From Hyphomicrobiales bacterium (GTDB taxonomy: Bacteria; Pseudomonadota; Alphaproteobacteria; Rhizobiales; Beijerinckiaceae): 64,000 bases of DNA. The notes beneath the pieces were generated by a model. The model worked only from the letters and a program-made list of their open reading frames with translations, ran no database searches and was not told the DNA's origin. Of the stretch, positions 44,980-54,624 are shown piece by piece; within the stretch, counting starts at the first letter, position 1, and every line of letters starts with the position of its first letter. The stretch lies in assembly GCA_027484605.1 (NCBI GenBank), contig JAIXSR010000158.1, positions 31,789 through 95,788 of the forward strand, read 5' to 3'. A program made the translations under genes and the position numbers.

Positions 44980-45668
44980 GGCAGGAGCTGCTCCGCAAGA
45001 TGCGCGAGGTCGCGCGCGGCAAGATCAACGGGAACGGAGGGCCCGGCCTCGCCGAGCCCGGGGCCGAACTCGTCCGGCCGGGCGATATGGGCTGTCCGCA
45101 GGCCCGCCTCGCGCGCCGCGGCGAGATCGGAGGAATGGGCGGCCACCATCAGGCATTCGGACGGGGCAAGGTCGAATGCCGCGCATCCCGCCCGGTAGAC
45201 CCCGAGATTCGGCTTGTAGTCCCGCGCCCATTCGGCCCCGAGAACCGCATCCCAGACAAAGCCGTTATGCCGCGCCATATCCGCCATCAGCGAGACATTG
45301 CCATTCGACATCGGCGCCAGCCGGAACCCCTTCCGGAGGCGCGCCAAGGCAGCGGGAACATCCGGCCAGGCATCGAGCCGGTGCCAGACCAGGTTGAGCG
45401 CGACGCGATCCGCCTCCACCATCCCGTCCAGCCCGAAACGTGGCAGGATGCGGTCGAGATTCTCGCGATGGAGGATATCGAGCTTGACGAAGCCCCTGCC
45501 GCCGCTGCGCACGGCTTCCATGGCGGGCTGGTATTCGTCCCGCCAGGCATCGGCAAAGGCCGGGCCATCGACCGGCAGGCCGAGCCGGGCCGTCTCGCGC
45601 GCAATGCTGCCGCGCCAGTCCACCAGCGTGCCGAACACATCGAAAAGGAGGGCGCGGATCGTGTTCAC
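44976..45668 (-). CDS. HAD hydrolase, haloacid dehalogenase type II-like
   Basis: A 230-residue protein with motif [16 protein letters not shown] (Asp near 9), motif [13 protein letters not shown], a Lys in [13 protein letters not shown] and motif [21 protein letters not shown], the pattern of L-2-haloacid dehalogenases and close phosphatase relatives. It starts with GTG overlapping the GNAT stop (GTGA) and its stop overlaps the cobT start. No link with cobalamin chemistry is known to me; genuine dehalogenase activity would need the complete active-site set to be tested. Confidence 0.88.
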   Translation of the reverse strand: MNTIRALLFDVFGTLVDWRGSIARETARLGLPVDGPAFADAWRDEYQPAMEAVRSGGRGFVKLDILHRENLDRILPRFGLDGMVEADRVALNLVWHRLDAWPDVPAALARLRKGFRLAPMSNGNVSLMADMARHNGFVWDAVLGAEWARDYKPNLGVYRAGCAAFDLAPSECLMVAAHSSDLAAAREAGLRTAHIARPDEFGPGLGEAGPSVPVDLAARDLAHLAEQLLP

Positions 45669-46087
45669 GTGAAGGCCTTGACGAAAAAGATGCTGTCGTG
45701 CCCGGCCGGATGGTCCTTCATGCGGCCGAATTCGACGAAGCCCATGGCCCTGTAGAAATCCGGCGCCTGGAAGGACCAGGTCGAGAGGTGCATATGCGTG
45801 GCCCCGAACCGGCGCGCCTCGGCCTCGGCGAGGTCGATGAGGCGCTTGCCGGCGCCCTGGCCACGCTGGCTCTCGTCGATCCAGAGCAGGTCGACATGGA
45901 GATAATCCATCCGCAATTCGCCGATGAGCCCGCCGACAATCGCCCCGGATTCATCCCGGACCGAAAGCGCCAGCGGATGGCGCTCGCGGTCCAGCGGGAG
46001 AAACCGGTCATTGTAGCGGGTCAATCCGGCAGACACGGCCTGCCGGATCTCGTCATAACATTGCGGATCGACCCCGATCGCGGCCAT
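45665..46087 (-). CDS. GNAT-family N-acetyltransferase
   Basis: A 140-residue acetyltransferase. The acetyl-CoA site is HVDLLWIDESQRGQGAGKRL (motif A, RGQGAGK), followed by IDLAEAEARRFGATHMHLST and a motif B end DFYRAMGFVEFGRM. The acceptor is unknown. It starts 4 bases after the cobS stop and its stop overlaps the HAD gene start, so it lies inside the cobS-cobT operon. Confidence 0.9.
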   Translation of the reverse strand: MAAIGVDPQCYDEIRQAVSAGLTRYNDRFLPLDRERHPLALSVRDESGAIVGGLIGELRMDYLHVDLLWIDESQRGQGAGKRLIDLAEAEARRFGATHMHLSTWSFQAPDFYRAMGFVEFGRMKDHPAGHDSIFFVKAFT

Positions 46088-46091
46088 CGCC

Positions 46092-47099
46092 TCAGCTCAG
46101 CGCGATATTGACCGCCGATTCCTTCAGTTCCTGCCCGAACGAGCGCTGGTAGAACTCGGCCACAAGGCTCCGCTCCAGCTCGTCGCACTTGTTGAGGAAG
46201 GTCAGCCGGAAAGCGAAGCCGAGATCGCCGAAGATCGCCGCATTCTCCGCCCAGGTGATGACCGTGCGGGGCGACATGACCGTCGACAATTCGCCGTTGA
46301 TGAAGGCATTGCGGGTCAGGTCGGCGACGCGGACCATGCGGTTGACCGTCTCGCGGCCTTCCTTGCCGGTGAAATGCTTCGCCTTGGCGAGCACGATATC
46401 GACTTCCTTGTCATGGGCGAGATAGTTCAGCACCGTCACGACGGACCAGCGGTCCATCTGCGCCTGGTTGATCTGCTGCGTGCCATGATAGAGACCCGAC
46501 GTATCACCCAGCCCGACCGTGTTGGCGGTGGCGAAGAGACGGAACGCCTTGTGCGGGCGGATCACCCGGCTCTGGTCGAGCAGGGTCAGCCGGCCGGAGG
46601 ATTCCAGCACGCGCTGGATCACGAACATCACATCCGGACGGCCGGCATCGTATTCGTCGAAGACCAGCGCGACATTGTGCTGATAGGCCCAGGGCAGGAT
46701 CCCGTCCTTGAACTCGGTGACCTGCTTGCCTTCCTTCAGCACGATCGCATCCTTCCCGACGAGATCGATGCGGCTGACATGGCTGTCGAGATTGATGCGG
46801 ATGCAGGGCCAGTTCAGCCGCGCGGCGACCTGCTCGATATGGGTCGATTTGCCGGTGCCGTGATAGCCCGTGACCATGACGCGCCGGTTGAAGGCAAAGC
46901 CCGACAGGATGGCGAGGGTGGTGTCGCGGTCGAAGAGGTAATCCGGGTCGAGATCCGGCACATGCTCGGAACGGGCCTTGTAGGCCGGAACGGTCAGGTC
47001 GGAATCGATTCCGAACAGGTCGCGCACGGAAACCTTGGTATCCGGCTCACCGGATGTCGGATCGACAGGCAGGGTATCGGCAAGGGCAGTCACGGACAT
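46092..47099 (-). CDS. cobS: Aerobic cobaltochelatase subunit CobS
   Basis: A 335-residue AAA+ ATPase (MoxR-related) that powers cobalt insertion with CobT and CobN. Seen: [20 protein letters not shown] at the N-terminus, Walker [18 protein letters not shown] (about 77-93), [20 protein letters not shown] (Walker B), sensor [14 protein letters not shown], and a helical C-terminus. It is followed after 4 bases by the GNAT gene. The upstream J-domain gene is 57 bases away on the same strand, so the promoter may lie before either. Confidence 0.97.
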   Translation of the reverse strand: MSVTALADTLPVDPTSGEPDTKVSVRDLFGIDSDLTVPAYKARSEHVPDLDPDYLFDRDTTLAILSGFAFNRRVMVTGYHGTGKSTHIEQVAARLNWPCIRINLDSHVSRIDLVGKDAIVLKEGKQVTEFKDGILPWAYQHNVALVFDEYDAGRPDVMFVIQRVLESSGRLTLLDQSRVIRPHKAFRLFATANTVGLGDTSGLYHGTQQINQAQMDRWSVVTVLNYLAHDKEVDIVLAKAKHFTGKEGRETVNRMVRVADLTRNAFINGELSTVMSPRTVITWAENAAIFGDLGFAFRLTFLNKCDELERSLVAEFYQRSFGQELKESAVNIALS

Positions 47100-47156
47100 C
47101 GTTCACACGAGAGCAAGCCGGGAGAGGGCTTGTCTTCCTTTCACTGGGGCAAGGCC

Positions 47157-47759
47157 TCAGGCGAGGCCAACGGTTTTGAGATAGTTATAGGCGTCAATGA
47201 TGGCGCGCAATTTTTCTTCGCGCGAGCGGTCACCCTCATTGAGATCAGGATGCAACCGCTTGGCAAGCTCCTTGAAGCGTCGTCGGACAGTCGGCTTGTC
47301 GGCCTTGTCGTCGAGACCGAGCGCCTCGAGCGCCTTGAGGGCAGCCTTCCCCACCGGCCGCACCCGCGCCTCGGCCGCCGCCTCGCGGGCCCGGCGCAGG
47401 CGGTCGAGCTTGGCACGCAGCAGGGTCGCGGCATCGACTTTCGACTCAGCACCGAGCCCGGCGCCCGTCACACTGATGTTCCAGGTCGGCCGGTGGCCGG
47501 TCAGCGCATCCTTCTGGTAGGATTGCACCGCGGCATCGGTCATGCCGGCGAAGTAATTGTAGGACTGGTTGTATTCCTTCACATGCTCGAGGCAGAAAAG
47601 GTAGAACTCGCCCTCGTGATCACGCCCCTTCGGCGCCCGGAACTCGCCCTTGCGCCGGCATCCCGGATGCTGGCACAGCGGCTCCTGGTCGGCGCGCACC
47701 TCCTCCGCATTCGGCTTGGACCGGATGCGGTCAAAGAGAGGGGAGTTGAGATTCATCAT
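47157..47759 (-). CDS. J-domain (DnaJ-like) protein
   Basis: A 200-residue protein. The C-terminal 65 residues form a J-domain (ALEALGLDDKADKPTVRRRF, then LAKRLHPDLNEGDRSREE with the HPD tripeptide that stimulates DnaK). The N-terminal half has a Cys/His cluster (CQHPGCRRKGEFRAPKGRDH, then YLFCLEHVKEYNQSYNYF), perhaps a zinc knuckle. It is a probable Hsp70 cofactor; a location beside cobS, with bolA divergent, is typical in Hyphomicrobiales. The start may be either of two adjacent ATGs (47759 or 47756). Confidence 0.9.
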   Translation of the reverse strand: MMNLNSPLFDRIRSKPNAEEVRADQEPLCQHPGCRRKGEFRAPKGRDHEGEFYLFCLEHVKEYNQSYNYFAGMTDAAVQSYQKDALTGHRPTWNISVTGAGLGAESKVDAATLLRAKLDRLRRAREAAAEARVRPVGKAALKALEALGLDDKADKPTVRRRFKELAKRLHPDLNEGDRSREEKLRAIIDAYNYLKTVGLA

Positions 47760-47836
47760 CGGACAAGTCTAGTTTCTGACCCCAAGGGAGGGCAAGACGA
47801 TGTTTTGCACCCGCGAAGAATTTCAGCGAGGCAGGA

Positions 47837-48097
47837 ATGAGCAGGAAGGAACGGATCGAACAGGCCTTGCAGGCCCTGGCGCCTGCGGAACTGATCGTCC
47901 TTGACGAGAGCGAGCAGCATCGCGGACACGGGGGCTGGAGCGAGGACGGGGAAACCCATTTCCGCATCCGTCTACGCGCGGCGGCGCTGAACGGATTGTC
48001 GCGCGTCGAATGTCACCGCCGGATCAACGCGATGCTGGCAGCGGAATTTGCCGGCGGGCTACACGCCCTGGCGATCGAGGCCCGCGGCACGGCCTGA
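47837..48097 (+). CDS. bolA: BolA-family protein
   Basis: An 86-residue BolA fold: MSRKERIEQALQALAPAELI, DESEQHRGHGGWSEDGETHF, with conserved His and FRIRL segment, then a C-terminal helix SRVECHRRINAMLAAEF. BolA proteins pair with monothiol glutaredoxins in iron-sulfur handling, and some act in transcription. GCAGGA precedes the ATG. It is divergent from the J-domain gene with 77 bases between the starts. Confidence 0.92.
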   Translation: MSRKERIEQALQALAPAELIVLDESEQHRGHGGWSEDGETHFRIRLRAAALNGLSRVECHRRINAMLAAEFAGGLHALAIEARGTA

Positions 48098-48192
48098 GGC
48101 CCGCCGCGAATTCTGCCGTACTGGACTTTTCGCCCCCGTCATGGTGAATACGGGCCGTGGAGCCCCCTGCTCCGATGGTCTTGTCCTAACGC

Positions 48193-49485
48193 ATGTTAGC
48201 GGTTGAACTCCTGATCGTTCTCGGCCTGACGCTGCTGAACGGATTGTTCTCGATGTCCGAAATGGCAATCGTGTCGGCGCGGCGCGCCCGGCTCGAGGCC
48301 ATGGCGGAAGCCGGCGACAAGGGCGCGGCCAAGGCGGCGGAACTCGCCGAGGAGCCGTCGAGCTTCCTGTCCTCCGTCCAGATCGGCATCACCCTGGTCG
48401 GCATTGTCGCAGGCGCCTTCGGCACGGCGACCCTCGGCGAGAAGCTGAGCGCCTATCTCTCGAGCGTCTCGGTTCCCGCCAATTATGCCGAGCCGATCGC
48501 CTATACGATTGTCGTGTTCCTGATCACCTTCCTGTCGATCGTGCTGGGCGAGCTCGTGCCGAAGCGGATCGCCCTGGCCTATCCGGAAGCCGTGGCCTCG
48601 CGCGTGGCGCGGCCCATCGCCGTGCTCGGCATGGTCGGGCGGCCGATGGTCAACCTGCTGGGGTTCTCCAGCGCCATGATCCTGACGGCCCTGGGCATTC
48701 CCCAGACCCGCGACCAGACTGTCACCGAGGAGGAAGTCGAGACCATCCTCCAGGGCGGCACGGAATCCGGCGTGATCGATCCGGCCGAACGCGCGATGGT
48801 GCGCGAGGTGATCGGCCTCGCCGAGCGCCCGGTTTCCGACATCATGACCCGCCGGCGCGATGTCTACTGGGTCGACGTCGCCGATGACCCGAAGGTCCTG
48901 AAGGCCGAATTGCGCCAGTGCCCGTTCAGCCGTGTCGTGGTGGCCAAGGGCGGTTCGATCGACGAGCCGCTGGGCTTCGTCCACAAGAAGGACCTGCTCG
49001 ACCAGCTCCTTGAAGGCAAGCCGCTCGATATCGAGGCGGGGGTCCGCGAGCCGATCTTCGTGCCGGAGGTCTCCTCCGTGCTCGACGTGCTCGAACTCTT
49101 CCGCGAGAAGCGGAACCATTTCGCCTTCATCCTCGACGAATTCGGCACATTCGAGGGCGTGGTGACGCTGACGGACGTGCTCGAGGCGATCACCGGCGAG
49201 ATGCCCGAGGAGCACGAGACCGAAAGCCGCACCATCATCGAGCGGGCCGATGGCAGCTTCCTCGTCGATGGCCGGACCGAAATCGACGAACTGGAAGAGA
49301 AGATCGGCATCGAGGTGCCCGAGGATGCGCGGTTCCGGACGGTGGCCGGCCTCGCGCTCGAGGTGTTCGGCCGCATTCCCGGCGACGGCGACATCTCCGA
49401 ATTCGACGGCTGGCAGCTCGAGGTGATGGACATGGATGGCCGCCGCATCGACAAGCTGCTCTTCCGCCGCAAGGATCCGGCCTGA
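48193..49485 (+). CDS. CorC/HlyC-family membrane protein (CNNM + CBS domains)
   Basis: A 430-residue protein with an N-terminal CNNM/DUF21 membrane domain (about 1-185, three to four helices, LLNGLFSMSEMAIVSARRAR), a CBS pair (about 205-330: RPVSDIMTRRRDVYWVDVAD, FAFILDEFGTFEGVVTLTDV) and a CorC_HlyC domain (about 345-425: DGSFLVDGRTEIDELEEKIG). Members are magnesium or cobalt efflux-associated proteins, despite the old name hemolysin. A small hairpin (CTAAC-GCAT-GTTAG, 48186-48199) covers the ATG and might affect translation. Confidence 0.92.
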   Translation: MLAVELLIVLGLTLLNGLFSMSEMAIVSARRARLEAMAEAGDKGAAKAAELAEEPSSFLSSVQIGITLVGIVAGAFGTATLGEKLSAYLSSVSVPANYAEPIAYTIVVFLITFLSIVLGELVPKRIALAYPEAVASRVARPIAVLGMVGRPMVNLLGFSSAMILTALGIPQTRDQTVTEEEVETILQGGTESGVIDPAERAMVREVIGLAERPVSDIMTRRRDVYWVDVADDPKVLKAELRQCPFSRVVVAKGGSIDEPLGFVHKKDLLDQLLEGKPLDIEAGVREPIFVPEVSSVLDVLELFREKRNHFAFILDEFGTFEGVVTLTDVLEAITGEMPEEHETESRTIIERADGSFLVDGRTEIDELEEKIGIEVPEDARFRTVAGLALEVFGRIPGDGDISEFDGWQLEVMDMDGRRIDKLLFRRKDPA

Positions 49486-49497
49486 GGCCGACCGGGA

Positions 49498-50751
49498 TCA
49501 GCGCCAGACAGGCTTGGCCGGCGCCCGCGCATAGAGCACCACCGAAACCAGCAGCAGGATGCCGAAGGCAATATGCAGGTTGGCATAGGTCTCCGCCGGC
49601 GGCAGGCCCGATTTCCGCATCGCCTCGACAGCATGGCCCGAGAGCAGCTGCGCCACGCCCGTGCCGCCGATCGAGACGAAATTGATGAAGGTGATGCCCC
49701 GTCCGATCACATGGTCGGGGAAGAAGAGCCGGCCATGGGCGATCAGCACGGCATAGCTGACGCCGAACAGCCCGGCGAGCATCATCAGCACGATGGCAAG
49801 CCAGAGCGGTGGCAGGACCAGCAGGCCGAGCGCGAGAAAGGCAAGGCCGCAGACCAGATTGGCCACGAAGACCACCCGCTTGGGATTGTCGATCCAGCTC
49901 GCGATCGGCCCGGAGAAGATGGCCGAGCCCGTCATGGCGAGGGAGAGGGCCAGCACGGCATTGCCCCGCTCGATCAGGTCCAGCCCGTAGACCTCGCCGA
50001 AGAACGGGCCGACCCAGAGCGAGCGTTCGGTGAAGACCGGCGCCGAGATCGCAAAGCTCATGACCAGGATCGGCCAGAGGGCCGGCATCCGCATGATCGC
50101 CCAGAGATCCCCCAGCAGCGAGCCGCCGGGCGGATTCTCGTCCTGCGGCGGATCGCGGAAGACGAGAAAATTCAGGATCGCCACCACGAGCGTCACCAGA
50201 GCCACGATCCGGATTGCATCGCGCCAGCCCACCGCCTTGACCAGCAGGGCAAGCGGCGTCGCTGCGATCAGGCTGCCGATCAGCCCGCAGGCCAGGAATA
50301 TGCTGCCGAGCGCGGCGAAACGGGCCGGCGGCTCGGTCTTGGCGAAGAAATAGAGGGCGCCCATCAGCAGCGGCGCGCAGCCGACGCCGACCAGCGCCAT
50401 TCCGGCCATGGCGACGGGATGGCTCGAGGCGGTCGCAAAGAGCAAGGCGCCGGCCACCGCCACCAGCATCATGCCGGCAATGGTCCGGCGCGGCCCGAGC
50501 TTGTCGAGCGCGATCCCGACGGGGAATTGCGAAACCGCGAAGGCAAAGAACCAGGCCGAGCCGAGCGCGCCGAATTCACTCGGTCCGATCCCGAGATCGC
50601 GCACGAGATCGTCATGGATCACCGTCAGGAAGGAGCGGTAGAACTGGCTCAGCAGATAGCCGCAGGCCGCCGCGAAAAAAACGAGCCGCCGCCGGACAGG
50701 CGAAAGGCCCGACGTGATCGGTAGCGAACCAGGCAGGGTCGATGGGGACAA
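49498..50751 (-). CDS. MFS transporter
   Basis: A 417-residue protein with twelve predicted transmembrane helices. Family signs: YLLSQFYRSFLTVIHDDLVR near the N-terminus and the helix 2-3 loop GIALDKLGPRRTIAG (motif A-like). It is probably a small-molecule or nitrate/organic-anion-type permease, but the substrate is unknown. The start is TTG at 50751, supported by AGGAG nine bases before it; the upstream reading frame enters the thiolase gene and is not part of the protein. It follows the thiolase gene by 56 bases on the same strand. Confidence 0.86.
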   Translation of the reverse strand: MSPSTLPGSLPITSGLSPVRRRLVFFAAACGYLLSQFYRSFLTVIHDDLVRDLGIGPSEFGALGSAWFFAFAVSQFPVGIALDKLGPRRTIAGMMLVAVAGALLFATASSHPVAMAGMALVGVGCAPLLMGALYFFAKTEPPARFAALGSIFLACGLIGSLIAATPLALLVKAVGWRDAIRIVALVTLVVAILNFLVFRDPPQDENPPGGSLLGDLWAIMRMPALWPILVMSFAISAPVFTERSLWVGPFFGEVYGLDLIERGNAVLALSLAMTGSAIFSGPIASWIDNPKRVVFVANLVCGLAFLALGLLVLPPLWLAIVLMMLAGLFGVSYAVLIAHGRLFFPDHVIGRGITFINFVSIGGTGVAQLLSGHAVEAMRKSGLPPAETYANLHIAFGILLLVSVVLYARAPAKPVWR

Positions 50752-50807
50752 GTCAGCCTTCTCCTCTGGCGGCGGCGGGGTTCCGGCACCGCCAGGATTC
50801 GGATTGC

Positions 50808-51974
50808 TCAGCGGATCCGCTCCAGCACCGAGACGTAATTGGCAACGGCGGCACCGCCCATGTTGAAGATACCACCCAAGGTGGCATCCTTGATCTGCAT
50901 CCCGGCCGGGGCCTCGCCGCACAATTGCATCGCCGTCAGCGCATGCATGGACACGCCGGTCGCACCGATCGGATGCCCCTTGGCCTTCAGGCCGCCGGAC
51001 GGGTTCACCGGCAACTTCCCGGTCTTCTCGGTCCAGCCCTCGAGAATGGCACGCGCACCCTCGCCGGGCTTCGTCAGGCCCATCGCCTCGTATTCGATAA
51101 GCTCGGCGATCGTGAAGCAATCATGCGTCTCCACGAAGGACAGGTCATCCAGCGTGAGCCGCGCCTTGTCCAGCGCCTGCCGCCAGGCCACCGAGCAGCC
51201 CTCGAAGGCCAGGATGTCGCGCTCCGACATCGGCAGGAAATCCTGGGCATGCGCCAGCGAGCGCAGCAGCACCGCCCGCTCCGAGGCCAGGGCGGTGTCG
51301 AGATCGGCCAGGACAAGCGCGGCCGCCCCGTCGGAGACGAGGCTGCAATCCGTGCGCTTCAGCGGCCCCGCGACGTAGGGATTCTTTTCGCTTTCGGTGC
51401 GGCAGAACTCGAAGCCGAAATCCTTGCGCATCTGCGCATAGGGATTCTCGACGCCGTTGCGATGGTTCTTCGCGGCAATCCGGGCCAGCGCATCCGACTG
51501 GTCGCCATGGCGCTGGAAATAGGCGCCGGCGATCTTGCCGAACACGCCGGCGAATCCGCCCGGCGTCGCGCCGTCTTCCGGCAGATAGGACGCCTTGAGA
51601 AGATTGGTGCCGATTTCGGGCCCCGGCGTCCGCGTCATCTGCTCGACGCCGACGACGAGCACCACGCGGGCAGCCTTGGCGGCAATGGCCTTCGCCGCCT
51701 GGTGCACCGCCGCCGAACCGGTGGCGCAGGCATTCTCGACCCGGGTCGTGGGCTTGAATCGCAAGGCGGGATCGGCCTGGAGCACCAGCGAGGCGGTGAA
51801 GTCCTGCGGCGAGAACCCGGCATTGAAATGCCCGAGATAGATCTCGTCGACCTGGGCGGCCTCGATCCGGGCATGAGCCAGCGCCTCGCGCGCGACCGCG
51901 ATGACCATCTCCTCGATGCTCTCTTCCTTCTTGCCGAAGGAAGTATGGGCCCATCCGATGATCGATGCCGACAT
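50808..51974 (-). CDS. Thiolase-family acetyl-CoA C-acetyltransferase
   Basis: A 388-residue thiolase. Active-site Cys in RVENACATGSAAVHQA (about 89), His in SFVETHDCFTIAELIEYEAM, and the C-terminal LPVNPSGGLKAKGHPIGATG and GGIFNMGGAAVANYV. The HDCF motif places it with the SCP2-thiolase subgroup, which often acts in branched-chain, sterol or aromatic acid degradation. The start at 51974 has GGAGGACGC upstream. It likely forms an operon with the MFS gene, so uptake and degradation of one compound can be imagined. Confidence 0.92.
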   Translation of the reverse strand: MSASIIGWAHTSFGKKEESIEEMVIAVAREALAHARIEAAQVDEIYLGHFNAGFSPQDFTASLVLQADPALRFKPTTRVENACATGSAAVHQAAKAIAAKAARVVLVVGVEQMTRTPGPEIGTNLLKASYLPEDGATPGGFAGVFGKIAGAYFQRHGDQSDALARIAAKNHRNGVENPYAQMRKDFGFEFCRTESEKNPYVAGPLKRTDCSLVSDGAAALVLADLDTALASERAVLLRSLAHAQDFLPMSERDILAFEGCSVAWRQALDKARLTLDDLSFVETHDCFTIAELIEYEAMGLTKPGEGARAILEGWTEKTGKLPVNPSGGLKAKGHPIGATGVSMHALTAMQLCGEAPAGMQIKDATLGGIFNMGGAAVANYVSVLERIR

Positions 51975-52181
51975 ATCGCGTCCTCCGGGCCGGCAAGCCG
52001 GCGCAATTTCAGGCAGAATGTTCAAAGTTTAACAGGAGGCCGCAACGCAGCCATAATTTGCTGGTTCTGGCAAGGTCATTCCCTGACACCCCTTCTCAAA
52101 ATTTGCAGCCGGGGCTACCAAGGGCAAAGGCTATCGCTGGCGGGCCGAATCAGCCGGTCCGGATGGGGAATCGAGGCTCGC

Positions 52182-53684
52182 GTGACGTCTTATTCGCTCC
52201 TGAGGCTTTCTCTCTCTGCCGCATTGGCAGCGCTGTTCGCGCTTCCCGCCCAGGCGGATCCGATGGTGCCGACCGTGGTGGTCGATGCCGCCACGGGCGA
52301 GGTGCTCCAGGCCGAGGAAGCGACACGGCCGTGGTTCCCGGCCTCGACCACGAAACTGATGACCGCCTATGTCGCCCTGCGCACCGTCTCGAAAGGCCAG
52401 ATCAGGCTGGAAACGCCGATCGTCGCCTCCGCCGTGGCCGCGAAACAGCCTCCGAGCAAGATCGGCATCAAGCCCGGGCAGGAAATCACACTCGAGAACG
52501 CCCTCAAGCTGCTGATGGTGAAATCCGCCAACGATATCTCCACCGTTGTGGCGGAGGGGATCGGCGGCTCCACCGCCGGCTTCGCGAAAATGATGAACCA
52601 GGAAGCTGCGCGGCTGGGCATGCGCGAGAGCCATTTCGTCAATCCGCACGGGCTGCATCATGACAGCCACGTCTCCTCGGCGCGCGACATGGCCATCCTC
52701 GCGCGTGCGCTGCTGCAGGAATTTCCGGAATACCGGGAATTCTGGACCATCGGCGCTGTCCAGCTCGGCAAGCGCAAATACAGCAACACCAATGGCCTGA
52801 TCGGGCGCTATCCCGGCGCCATGGGCATGAAGACCGGATTCGTCTGCGCCTCGGGCTTCAACCTGGTTTCGGCCGCCGAACGCAATGGCCGCACGCTCAT
52901 CGCCGTCGTTTTCGGCGCGACCTCCGGCGCCGACCGCACCTTGAAGGCCGCCCAGCTTCTCGATCAAGGCTTCACGGCGGGCGGGGGCGGATTCTTCGCC
53001 AACGGCGCCGGCTCGGGCCGCAGCCTCGCCCAGCTCACGGCCAGCCCCGAAACCATGGCGCCGAACCGCCGTTCGGAAATCTGCGGTCGCCGTGGCCCGC
53101 CTGTCGCGGAGGAAGAGGATGCCGGCACCGCGCTCGCCTTCAGCTCCAACGCGCCCGACCGGCCCGACATGGTGGTTGGCGGCGGCTACCGCTCCGGCCA
53201 GGCCCTTGCCGTGGGCCAGCGCGTCGGTGGCCGAATTGCCCTCGGTCCGCGGGACAATTTCGATCCCATCCCGGTCTATCTCGGGCGCGCGCCGGGCAAC
53301 ACCGAAATCGCCCGCCGCCCCGGTGACGCCGCCCAGCCAGCCAATGCGACAGCCTTCGCTCCGGCCGCGGCCGCCCGCACCGGCAATGCCGCACCCCTGG
53401 CGCTGACCAGCGCAGCCCCCTTGCGGCCGGGCGCTGCCGGCCGGATCGGTCAGGGCCAGTCGGCCCAGCCGCGCCCCGCTTCCGGCGCCTCTCTCGCCAC
53501 ACGCGCGGCCCCGGCACAACCGGCGGCAGCAGCCCACCCGGCCGAATCGCCGCGCGTCGCCGCCCGGCCGGCCCCGGCCCCGGCCGAGCAGGGCAAGGCC
53601 AAGGCCAAGGCCGCTGCGGACAAGAAGAAGGCCACGGCCGCCCGCAAGAAAGAGCCCCCGAGACAGGGCCAGCCCCGCTCGTGA
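52182..53684 (+). CDS. dacF: D-alanyl-D-alanine carboxypeptidase (DacF/PBP6-type) with low-complexity tail
   Basis: A 500-residue penicillin-binding protein of class C. After a signal peptide (LLRLSLSAALAALFALPAQA) the serine peptidase has all three motifs: SXXK in PASTTKLMTAY (about 58-61), SXN in VKSANDIST and KTG in MGMKTGFVCASG. It trims the terminal D-Ala of peptidoglycan stem peptides. The start is GTG at 52182 with GAGG five bases before it; the open frame extends far upstream without homology. Residues about 385-500 are Ala/Pro-rich and end in Lys-rich repeats (KGKAKAKAAADKKK), unlike the amphipathic anchor of E. coli PBP5. The stop overlaps the next gene (GTGA). Confidence 0.92.
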   Translation: MTSYSLLRLSLSAALAALFALPAQADPMVPTVVVDAATGEVLQAEEATRPWFPASTTKLMTAYVALRTVSKGQIRLETPIVASAVAAKQPPSKIGIKPGQEITLENALKLLMVKSANDISTVVAEGIGGSTAGFAKMMNQEAARLGMRESHFVNPHGLHHDSHVSSARDMAILARALLQEFPEYREFWTIGAVQLGKRKYSNTNGLIGRYPGAMGMKTGFVCASGFNLVSAAERNGRTLIAVVFGATSGADRTLKAAQLLDQGFTAGGGGFFANGAGSGRSLAQLTASPETMAPNRRSEICGRRGPPVAEEEDAGTALAFSSNAPDRPDMVVGGGYRSGQALAVGQRVGGRIALGPRDNFDPIPVYLGRAPGNTEIARRPGDAAQPANATAFAPAAAARTGNAAPLALTSAAPLRPGAAGRIGQGQSAQPRPASGASLATRAAPAQPAAAAHPAESPRVAARPAPAPAEQGKAKAKAAADKKKATAARKKEPPRQGQPRS

Positions 53685-54622
53685 CCCCGGATCCGCTCGC
53701 CGGCGCTGCCGGTCGCCAGGCACGGCGCACGCTGCTTCTCGGCACGTTCTTCGCGTTGATCGGGGCCTGGCTCTACGGGGCCAATATCCCGGCGGCGCGC
53801 GCCGCCTCGCAGGCCGGCTTGCCCGGCGCCGAGCTGATCTTCTACCGCTCGCTCATCATGGTGCCTGTCCTGGTGGCGATCGCCCTTGCCTTCGGGCATG
53901 GCCTGTCGCTGGGCCGGGCCGATCGCGGCCCCGTCCTCCGCCTTTCGGTCGCCGCGGGCCTGACCGCCACCTTCTATCTCTCGGCGCTCGATCACCTCTC
54001 CGTGCCGCTGACCGTGGTGATCTTCTACACCTTCCCGCTGATCGTCATGCTGCTGTCCAACCGGCTCGAAGGCCGGGCGCTGAGCCGACAGCAGATTGCG
54101 GTTTTCGGCATCGCCTTTGCCGGGCTGGTCATTGCTGTCGGCCCCTCCTTCGACCAGCTCACCGTCAAGGGCGTGCTCTTCGCCCTGATCGCCGCCATGG
54201 CCTGTGCCGCGATGTTCCTTGTCGCGGGCCATGTGCAGGGCTCGACCGTGCGCACGCTGTTCTGGATCCAGGTGGTGGTGGCGCCGATCTCGCTGGTTTT
54301 CATGCTGGTCAATGGCGGGCCGGCACCGCTCGATGCCTTCGCAAAGGCCCCTATCGCCATCGGCATCGCCATGGTGGCCTATGCGGTCGCCTTCGTCTTC
54401 CAGCTCATGGCCTCGCGACGGATCAGCGCCTCGCGGACGAGCCTGCTCTTCCTGTTCGAGCCCGTCACCGCCATCGTCTTTGCCGCCTGGTTCATCGGCG
54501 AGACGCTCTCGCCCCTTCAGCTCGGTGGCGTCGCGATGATCCTCGCCGCGCTTGCGGGCGAGATCCTGCTGGATTCGGGCCGTGGCCAGCCCGCCGATAC
54601 CAAGCCAACCGAGGCCGGATAA
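53681..54622 (+). CDS. EamA/DMT-family transporter
   Basis: A 313-residue membrane protein with ten predicted helices and two EamA halves: ALIGAWLYGANIPAARAASQ, FYRSLIMVPVLVAIALAFGH, LSVPLTVVIFYTFPLIVMLL, then the repeat with FLFEPVTAIVFAAWFIGETL. Family members export amino acids or metabolites, but the substrate is unknown. It starts with GTG overlapping the dacF stop (GTGA), so translation is coupled. The 3-base gap to the CobW-type gene shows a three-gene unit. Confidence 0.88.
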   Translation: MTPDPLAGAAGRQARRTLLLGTFFALIGAWLYGANIPAARAASQAGLPGAELIFYRSLIMVPVLVAIALAFGHGLSLGRADRGPVLRLSVAAGLTATFYLSALDHLSVPLTVVIFYTFPLIVMLLSNRLEGRALSRQQIAVFGIAFAGLVIAVGPSFDQLTVKGVLFALIAAMACAAMFLVAGHVQGSTVRTLFWIQVVVAPISLVFMLVNGGPAPLDAFAKAPIAIGIAMVAYAVAFVFQLMASRRISASRTSLLFLFEPVTAIVFAAWFIGETLSPLQLGGVAMILAALAGEILLDSGRGQPADTKPTEAG

Positions 54623-54624
54623 GC

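Noticed and set aside
44976..45668. Haloacid dehalogenase as evidence for a haloacid degradation island
   Set aside because: The gene sits inside the cob operon with four-base overlaps and no transporter or regulator for haloacids; many such proteins are general HAD phosphatases.
48186..48199. Hairpin over the CorC start codon as a thermosensor
   Set aside because: A 5-bp stem with 4-base loop is too short and common to support an RNA thermometer; noted only in the gene entry.
50742..52181. Upstream extension of the D,D-carboxypeptidase frame by about 480 codons
   Set aside because: It lies antisense to the thiolase gene and has no homology; the GTG at 52182 with GAGG before it opens a proper signal peptide.
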